Position numbers and translations under genes: made by a program
The notes under the pieces: generated by a model
What the model was told of the DNA's origin: nothing
Databases searched by the model: none
Seen by the model: the letters and a program-made list of their open reading frames with translations, nothing else
Shown here: piece after piece, positions 57,580 through 64,000 of the stretch
How the letters are laid out: each line of letters starts with the position of its first letter
Position numbering within the stretch: the stretch's first letter is position 1
Assembly: GCA_003339415.1 (NCBI GenBank)
Contig: PDHQ01000020.1
Coordinates: forward strand, 38,141-102,140
Direction of reading: 5' to 3'
Length of the DNA stretch: 64,000 bases
From: Ophiocordyceps camponoti-saundersi (nom. inval.)
Taxonomy: Eukaryota > Ascomycota > Sordariomycetes > Hypocreales > Ophiocordycipitaceae

Positions 57580-58814
57580 CTTCTTCTTCTTCCTCTTCTT
57601 CTTCTTCGACTTTCGATTAAGAGGCTGAGTATGGCCGGTATAGAGAGGAAGGGCAAAATATCCCCGAAACAAAGGAAAATCGTGTCAGACAAGATCTCAA
57701 TAGACAAGGATACTTTACGAAATAACAGTTGCGGATAATTGAAAGTTAAAGATCTCCCGAGATGCCATCATCCAATCACCATCACCACCATCATCCTCAT
57801 CATCGCGAGTCGGCTATTACCTCCCTTATATACGGTTACGTTCCTCGTGCCGTGGTAAACCCACAAGGCATATGTTTCGTCTGGTAATAACAGAAAATAC
57901 TTTACCACACAACTTCCTGGGAGAGATGGTTATGGTAATGAAGCCAATATCAGCTGTAGAAAATGAGCTAATAGTATTGACAAGTAAGCCAGTCCTACGT
58001 GTCAAACCCGTCAAGTTGACCGTTGAATCGACTTGGCATCTCGACTTATGCTTTTCTTCCTTTCACTATTTTCCCCAGCAGTTGCTTGGAGATGCACGCC
58101 GAGGGTTTAGAGGTTGGTCCATCGGTTGACACGACACAATGCACCGCAGCCGAGAGCAACGTGATATACATCCACTTTTCAGTTGGGATTACGTTTTTTT
58201 TTCGCATGGGAGAGAGAGGCTATCTCGATATAGGTGGGTAGGATGATAGAAGGTGACCATGGCTTTTCCTTTTCCGCGTCTTCAACTATCACCGAACGAT
58301 GATGGCACAGTGCATTTCTTGTGGCCTGTTGAGTCAACTCTTGTTGAACTCGTCAGAGGCAGGAGTTGAAACCACTCGTGTCATTCTTCTCATCGACAGG
58401 TGCCGTGCTTTGCTCTCCTACTTGCCGAAAGGCCTGCCGCATTTAGTGATCAAGCCATTTATTTTTACATGAGAATATATCGTTTTTAGACTTTGGATCT
58501 AGGGACGGACTTGGGCCATAGGTCTCAGGCAACCTCGAAATATGTCGTCCCTGTCAGTATTGAATGTGATTCCTGAATTATTGAGACAACTCTTATGTGA
58601 ATTCGGCACGGAACGGTAGCGTTCACTTGATGACAACCCGACAGGGTCTTCTCGAGCATCATGCCATGTTGCCGGGCATGTCCTTGGAAACCTATAGTGA
58701 TGTGGACCGTGGTAGTCCTGACCGCTTGCAGGCGTGTACGGCCTGTTCTTGGTTATCGGGCCTTGAGCAATATATTACACGTGTATCCGTATGTGTGTAA
58801 GTAGGTGAGTATTG

Positions 58815-58837
58815 TATCCACGTGGTCGACGTGGATA
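58815..58837. promoter_or_regulatory. Palindrome with a CACGTG E-box
   Basis: Arms TATCCACGT and ACGTGGATA are perfect inverted complements around GGTCG. The left arm runs into a CACGTG core recognised by bHLH factors in general. Its role is unknown; the nearest start codons are over 1.2 kb away. Confidence 0.35.
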
Positions 58838-59424
58838 TACATACATACATACATGGTCTTCGTCCTAATCGGTTGATCTAGAATCTTGAACCCGAAGACG
58901 GCCTTGATTTATAAGCGTTAGACGAGCTTCTTCTCGTGACAAGCACTCGCCCCCAACGACACTTCGTGGTGAGAGCAGGAGGGGGGGGGGGGAGGGACCG
59001 GCAATAGCGATATGCGACCTCTACAGCCACACATACATACATAGTGACGGGTATTAAAGAATGGCCTTGGTTTTTTGCTTTGAGCAAAGGGCATCATGCG
59101 TTGTGTGTAGGCACATATATATATATGATATGCATAGCAGCATATGTACATACCTGTTGCATACCTACCTACTACTACTTCCTCATTGGCAATGAGCAGC
59201 ATTCAGGTCAAAATCTACCTACCTAGGTAGGTATCGAGCACAACGTGAAGAAACATCGGAATCCACTACTCTGCACACCGCTAGAACTTCAGTCCGAGAA
59301 ACTTTCAGAAGCCCAGAGGGATTCTGTCGGAATCAGAAGGTCACGTGGAACAAAGAATGAGCGGAGTGCGTGAGAGTGCGCGTGAGTGTGCAGGTAGGTA
59401 GACGTGTGTGTGAACTAGAGAGCT

Positions 59425-59453
59425 TGACCTCCGGCCCCTAGGGCTCGGAGGTC
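59425..59453. other. Strong GC-rich hairpin
   Basis: GACCTCCGGCCC pairs with GGGCTCGGAGGTC around a CTA loop, leaving one bulged T. It is followed within 15 bases by TTTATATAGG. It could be an RNA hairpin, a terminator-like structure or part of a transposon end. Confidence 0.45.
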
Positions 59454-59610
59454 TTCCTTTATATAGGTATACAGAGATAACGGGCCCTCGAGAGAAAGGC
59501 TCTAAGAAATAGAGAGGCTAGTCTCCTGGCTAGCCCTCTGCTAAGAGATATCATGCGCCCGTTGCCTAGGAAGCCGAAGAAAGATATCTTCGCAGTAGAG
59601 TTTTCCGTGG

Positions 59611-59931
59611 TGTTGGCAGTGGGCACGATAATGGACTCAATAATGATATATTCTCTCTCTAGTGTGTGCTTGGCTGAATGGGAAGCTCCTCCTCACAGCA
59701 TGTGTATGGTCACGTTAAGGTAGCCAGCGCCACACGTGGGGTCCAATGCCTTTAAGGCTGATAAGATATATTGCTGCGTAACTAAGGTGCGGGCATTGCT
59801 ACCACTGTTAGCAGGGGGCACAATGATGGACTCGATGATAATGTCTTCTCTCTCTCTATCGTCCGTGGTGTGTTCTCAGCTAAGTGGGTAGCTAATCCAT
59901 GCGAGGGTGATCACGTGAGACGGCTAGCGTC
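59611..59931 (+). repeat. Two diverged direct copies of a ~125-bp sequence
   Basis: 59611-59733 and 59806-59931 both run TGTT(G/A)GCAG.GGGCAC.AT.ATGGACTC.AT.AT, then a CT-rich run, .GTGTG..., GGGAAGCT/GGGTAGCT, GGT(G)ATCACGT-like and TAGC(C/G)AGCG. Both substitutions and small indels separate them, and they are not dominated by C-to-T changes. Confidence 0.65.
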
Positions 59932-60141
59932 CCATTACTCAGGGTCATGTGACTCAGAGAGGGTTCTTCCTTTATGACAAACTTTAGTCCGAGATCCTCA
60001 CCGCCCTGCCTTTAGGCGGCAGAAAAGAAAAAAAAACCACAGACAGCTGAATGACTACGGTCCATTGAGCTTATCTCCAAACTCAGAGGGTCATATCCAT
60101 GTTCGGTTCTTTGCACGGGTTTTCAATCTTTCAGCAGGAAA

Positions 60142-63013
60142 ATGCCGGGAAGGCAGGCTCACGGAAAGCCTCTGCTAACGGCGAACAAGACGAAAAGCTC
60201 CGGCAAGAAATCGAAAGCGAGGTCGCACCAAAATGCTTTGAATGCGTTCGGAATCGCCCAGGAACTCTTTCCTTCGAGGCAGAAGAAGACACCTAGAGCA
60301 AGAGAGCTGGACGCTGAGAGCGAACGGAAACGCGCAAGAAAGGACGAAGACGAGGAAGAAGATGACCAAGATGACGAGGCGCCTAGAAAGAAAAGGACAA
60401 AGGGCTCGGCTCCGGACGATGCCGACTATGGTAGCGACAGCGAAGGCAATGAGTGGAGGATGGGGGCTCTAGCCGACGGGCATGAGGACTCCGAAATCGA
60501 GAGCGACGATGCCTTTGGAGACAGCGATGACGATAAGTTTCAGGGCTACGCATTTCGTGGATCGAAGTCGAAAAAGGCCGAGGGGGTCAGTATCGATGAG
60601 ATACGCCAAATCCAGGACGAGGCTAACGAGAATCGCAGACGGATGATTCCGAAGATGACTCCAACGACGATGAGGGGGAGACGCTCGGTGCAGATGCCAT
60701 AGACCTCGCCACAGCCCTTGACCAATTCGCGGAAGACGACGACGAAAATGAGGAATTCAGAGATCACCAGGAATCAGAGCCGGAAGAATCAGGCGATGAC
60801 ACATCCGAGTACTCGGACAGTTCCGAAAGCGACGACGACGATCAGGAGGCCGACGCCCAAAAGCTAGAGGCCCTGCGTGGCCTGGTATCGGAGTACGGTG
60901 GCGGAGGAGCCGATGCGGCCACGACGACGCAGTCCAAACCAAGCCAAAAAATCAATCTCGGCGATCTCGACTTGGCCGGCATCGATGACCCGTATCTGAC
61001 GAGATCTGTCAAATTGATGAAAAAGGAAGAAAAGGAGAAGCGGCCGGGAGCGGCAAAGAAGCTCGACGTGCCCCTGCCGAAAAGGCAACAGGACCGACAG
61101 GATCGAGCTGTGGCATACGAAAAGACTAAGGAGACGCTGGATCGTTGGACCGAGACGGTCAAGCAGAACCGGAGAGCGGACCACCTGATCTTTCCCTTGC
61201 CTCAACACTCTGCGACGGCCGGGCTGAACATGTCGGAGATGCATCCGTTGAGCACCAAGAGCGCCGCCAACGAGCTCGAGTCGACCATCATGTCCATCAT
61301 GGAGCAAAGCGGGCTCTCGTTGGAAAAGCAGGGCAAGCCTAAGCCTCAAGCGGTGGACGACGAGGGAAACGTGCTTTCACACAGGGAGGCCATGAACAGG
61401 AAACGGATACAGCGAGAACTGATTGAAAGGGAGGCAAAGCGAGCCAAGCGAATCAAGAAGATCAAGAGCAAGGCGTATCATCGTGTACACAGGAAACAGA
61501 GGGAGCGAGACGAGATGGCAGCGAAGGAGGCCATGGAGGAGGCCGGCGAGGTGGACTCGGAAGCAGAGCGAGAGGCGCAAGACCGCCGGCGCGCACTGGA
61601 ACGTGTCGGCCAAAGACATAAAGAAAGCAAATGGGCCAAACTCGGTTCCAAGACCAAGCGCGCCGTTTGGGACGATGACTTTCGGCAAGGGCTGACGGAG
61701 ATGGCACGAAAAGACGAGGAGCTTCGAAGGCGAAAGGAGGGGAGGAAAGGGGACGGTAACGGCTCTGATTCCGATACAAGCAGCAACTCAGGGGACGACG
61801 ACGACGACGACGACGACGAGACGCTGCGTCGCCGGCTAGACGAGCTGGAAGCGGAAGGGGGAAGCGAGCCACAGAATTCGACGTTGATGAGCATGAAGTT
61901 TATGCAACGGGCAGAGGCGGCCAAGAAGAAGGCCAACGACGAGCTGGTGCAGCAAATCCGACGGGAGCTGGACGGGGAGGAAGTGGGCGCCTCCGAGTCC
62001 GACGACGAGGTGGACGAGGTGGGCCGCAGGAGTTTCGGGGCCGCTGCCGTTGCTGTCATGAAGCCCGCCCTGGACACGTCGAAGCGGGCAGCGAAAGGAG
62101 AGGAGGACGTGGTACTAAAGAAACCTGACCATCACGATGGTCCGGCGACGAAGAGAGACGAGACGGCAACGGCATCAGGCGAAGCGGTGACTACGGCAGG
62201 CGCCTGGTCTCGAGGGGAGACACGGCGCAACAAGAGAAAAGGAGGCCGAGTGGAAGAGCTTGATCTCGCGTCCAACGTGCTGGTGGCGAAAGGCCCAGTC
62301 AAGGCAACCAAGCCTGCAGCGACGCCCAAGACGAAGACGAAGACGAAGACGCTTACCAGGACCAAGGCCGCTTTCGTGTCGTCTGCTACCGTAATTGACG
62401 AAGACGAAGACGACGACGACGACGACGACGACGAAAACAAATCGGTCGAGCATCTACCCCTGGCGATACGCGATCAAGACCTCTTAGCACGCGCCTTCGC
62501 AGGCGAAGACGTCGTAGCCGACTTCGAGCGGGAAAAGGCCGCCGTCGCGGACGAAGACGACGACAAGGTCGTCGACTGCACCCTCCCCGGCTGGGGATCC
62601 TGGGTCGGAGAGGGCGTCAGCAACAGGGAGAAGAGCAGGCATTCAGGTCGCTTCCTCACCAAGATCAAGGGCGTCAGCAAGTCAGATCGGAAAGACGCCA
62701 AGCTGGAGCGGGTGATGATCAACGAGAAGCGCGTCAAGAAGGTGAAGACCTCCCTTTTTGTTCTACTCTACTCTACTCTACTCAACTCTACTCAGCTCTT
62801 GAAGGCTAACAACACACTTTTCCACACCAGAACGACATCTACCTCGCCTCCCAACTCCCCCACCCATTCGAGTCAAGACAGCAGTACGAAAGGTCTCTGC
62901 GCCTGCCCATCGGCCCGGAATGGTTGACCAGGAGCTCATTCCAGGAGGGCACCAAGCCTCGGCTGCTGATGAAGCAGGGTGTCATCGCCCCCATGTCTAA
63001 GCCGACAGCGTGA
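60142..63013 (+). CDS. UTP14: U3 snoRNP-associated protein Utp14 (small-subunit processome)
   Basis: Three exons (60142-60585, 60639-62741, 62831-63013) give 909 residues, close to yeast Utp14 (899). It is a nucleolar component of the SSU processome that activates the Dhr1 helicase to remove U3 from pre-18S rRNA. Landmarks are the basic start MPGRQAHGKPLL with ALNAFGIAQ, long acidic tracts, DPYLTRSVKLMKKEEK, MNRKRIQRELIEREAKRAKRIKKIKSK, the signature LPGWGSWVG at 797-805, and the C-terminus ending KPRLLMKQGVIAPMSKP. The first intron (53 bases, GTCAGT, GCTAAC, CAG) must be removed to join FRGSKSKKAEG to TDDSEDDSNDDEGE; its inside is open in frame up to a shift, so gene finders may misplace it. 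The second intron has donor GTGAAG and branch GCTAAC. Confidence 0.93.
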
Positions 63014-63686
63014 CGAAAGTTTGTAAAAAGTGAATGAAGGAAGAAGAAGAAGAAGAAGAAGAAGAAGAAGAAGAAGAAGAAGAAGAAGAAGAAGAAGAAG
63101 AAGAAGAAGAAGAAGAAGAAGAAGAAGAAGAAGAAGAAGAAGAAGAAGAAGAAGAAGAAGAAGAAGAAAAAGAGAAGTTGAGACCCCCCCCTTTTTTTTT
63201 GTTTGCCTGTTTGCTACGGATGATGGTGCTGTGACGAGACAGAAACGGGCGCAACTCATCATTGGCTTAGTTTTCTCTACTCAACCTATTCACACAACTG
63301 CACAAGTAAAGAGAAAAAGAAACCCCTTGATGAATGGCAATTCCCTATATAATGCAGCAGCCAACGCCTTTCTCTCCGAGAATGCAATGACCCTGTGATT
63401 TGGCTCACAATTTTGGGGGCCTCACTGGGGAAGGAAAAAAAAAGGCCCTCAAGTGAGACAAGTAATGATACAAAAGCGGCACATGGCCGTTGCTCTCCCC
63501 TCCCTATCGGCTCGGCCGCGGGGGAAATAATACTAAACGTCGAGTGCCTACCCTCAGGGTATCTGCAAAGGACGTGCCGCATGGATGTGCGCCTCAACTG
63601 AGACACTGCGGCTCGGATACAAAAGAGAAGAAAATAAAAGGAAGGATAAAGGAGAGAAGAGAAGAAAAGGGAAGACAAGATCCAGC
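63014..63686. other. Intergenic between convergent genes
   Basis: 3' regions of UTP14 and the exchanger gene. It contains the (GAA)n array and A-rich stretches. The all-Glu, all-Arg, all-Ser and all-Leu frames seen here are translations of that array. Confidence 0.65.
63040..63168 (+). repeat. (GAA)n microsatellite, about 43 units
   Basis: An almost perfect GAA array of about 129 bases starting 27 bases after the UTP14 stop codon, so within its 3' UTR or terminator region. GAA arrays can form triplex DNA. Copy number is likely to be unstable. Confidence 0.95.
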
Positions 63687-64000
63687 CTAGTTGTTGAGCC
63701 AGGTATTATCCATTACGTCGCTCGGTGTTGCGTAGAAAGCGACGGCGATGATGATGTACAGGGCGAGCAGCATGGCGCCTTCGAGGTAGTTGGACCGACC
63801 GTCCTGAACGGTGTAAGTAACGACCAGTACGGACACAGCGAACGCGACGGTTTGGACTGTTGGCGTTTTGTTAATAAACGGGCGCTGACGAGGGGAAACA
63901 GGAAACGTACAAGTCTCAAAATGCAGCGACATGGGCTGCCCGATGATCCAACCGACAATGACAAGGAAAGGGGTGACGCCGAGGGCAATCTGTATTGAGG
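63687..64000 (-). CDS. VCX1: Vacuolar Ca2+/H+ exchanger, C-terminal part
   Basis: The 3' end of a minus-strand gene that runs off the right edge. Exons 64000-63911 (incomplete) and 63856-63687 join across a 54-base GT-AG intron at LHFE-TFQTVAF. The translated part reads SIQIALGVTPFLVIVGWIIG, then PMSLHFETFQTVAFAVSVLV, VTYTVQDGRSNYLEGAMLLA and a final LYIIIAVAFYATPSD, the last three helices of the CAX family. These exchangers move Ca2+ into the vacuole in return for protons. The stop is TAG at 63689-63687. The N-terminal helices with the catalytic GNA(T/V)E(L/I) repeat lie outside the window, apart from the conserved Gln of NSIQIA. Confidence 0.92.
   Translation of the reverse strand, partial: SIQIALGVTPFLVIVGWIIGQPMSLHFETCTFPVSPRQRPFINKTPTVQTVAFAVSVLVVTYTVQDGRSNYLEGAMLLALYIIIAVAFYATPSDVMDNTWLNN

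Larger units (their letters stand above)
57580..60141. other. Gene-poor intergenic region with repeats and hairpins
   Basis: No supportable gene in 2.56 kb. It holds a palindrome with an E-box (58815-58837), a GACCTCCG hairpin followed by a TATATAGG sequence (59425-59465), and two diverged copies of a 125-bp sequence (59611-59733, 59806-59931). The 59.4-60.0 kb part looks like a degraded repeat unit. The last ~150 bases are the UTP14 promoter. Confidence 0.5.

Noticed and set aside
63030..63398. Poly-Arg, poly-Glu, poly-Ser and poly-Leu frames
   Set aside because: All are translations of the GAA microsatellite in different frames.

Overview
The window is nuclear DNA of a filamentous ascomycete (Pezizomycotina, most likely a Sordariomycete). 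The evidence is GC-rich genes with short 50-190 bp introns and GCTAAC-type branch points, fungal-type proteins (Cox15, Utp14, HP1, a Zn2Cys6 factor), and AT-rich blocks almost stripped of CpA and TpG while CpG remains. That last pattern is the signature of repeat-induced point mutation (RIP). The species cannot be named from sequence alone.

Layout. 0.3-2.1 kb: protein farnesyltransferase beta subunit (minus). 5.7-8.3 kb: glutamine-rich Zn2Cys6-like transcription factor. 9.7-10.8 kb: four-unit polyubiquitin gene. 11.3-13.4 kb: BRAP2/Etp1-type RING + UBP zinc-finger protein. 13.67-30.47 kb: a RIP-destroyed Ty3/gypsy element (plus) with a second Ty3/gypsy element (minus) nested in it; both have LTR pairs of equal length and apparent target duplications. 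31.3-33.7 kb: glycerol-3-phosphate/DHAP acyltransferase. 34.4-35.7 kb: Apd1-like thioredoxin-fold ferredoxin. 36.4-37.1 kb: unresolved small locus with two near-identical intron-like sequences. 38.3-39.1 kb: secreted Gly/Ala-rich protein with a Lys-Arg site and a C-terminal repeat. 39.7-39.9 kb: 57-residue membrane peptide (minus). 40.7-41.8 kb: heterochromatin protein HP1 (minus). 45.54-51.71 kb: complete but RIP-inactivated Ty1/copia element (minus) with 298-bp LTRs and a CTACC target duplication. 52.5-54.5 kb: conserved coiled-coil protein of unknown role. 55.0-56.6 kb: Cox15 haem A synthase (minus). 57.0-57.6 kb: secreted eight-cysteine protein (minus). 60.1-63.0 kb: Utp14. 63.7-64.0 kb: 3' end of a Vcx1-type Ca2+/H+ exchanger (minus, runs off the edge).

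The genes do not form an operon or biosynthetic cluster; they are mostly independent housekeeping genes. The two themes are ubiquitin (polyubiquitin next to a UBP/RING protein) and genome defence (an HP1 gene about 10 kb and 4 kb from two RIP-silenced blocks). RIP stops inside the terminal repeats of the elements, so neighbouring genes are spared. Splice models were made by hand from frame continuity and family conservation, without transcript data. The sequence has long homopolymers and one 10-N gap, so small assembly errors are possible.
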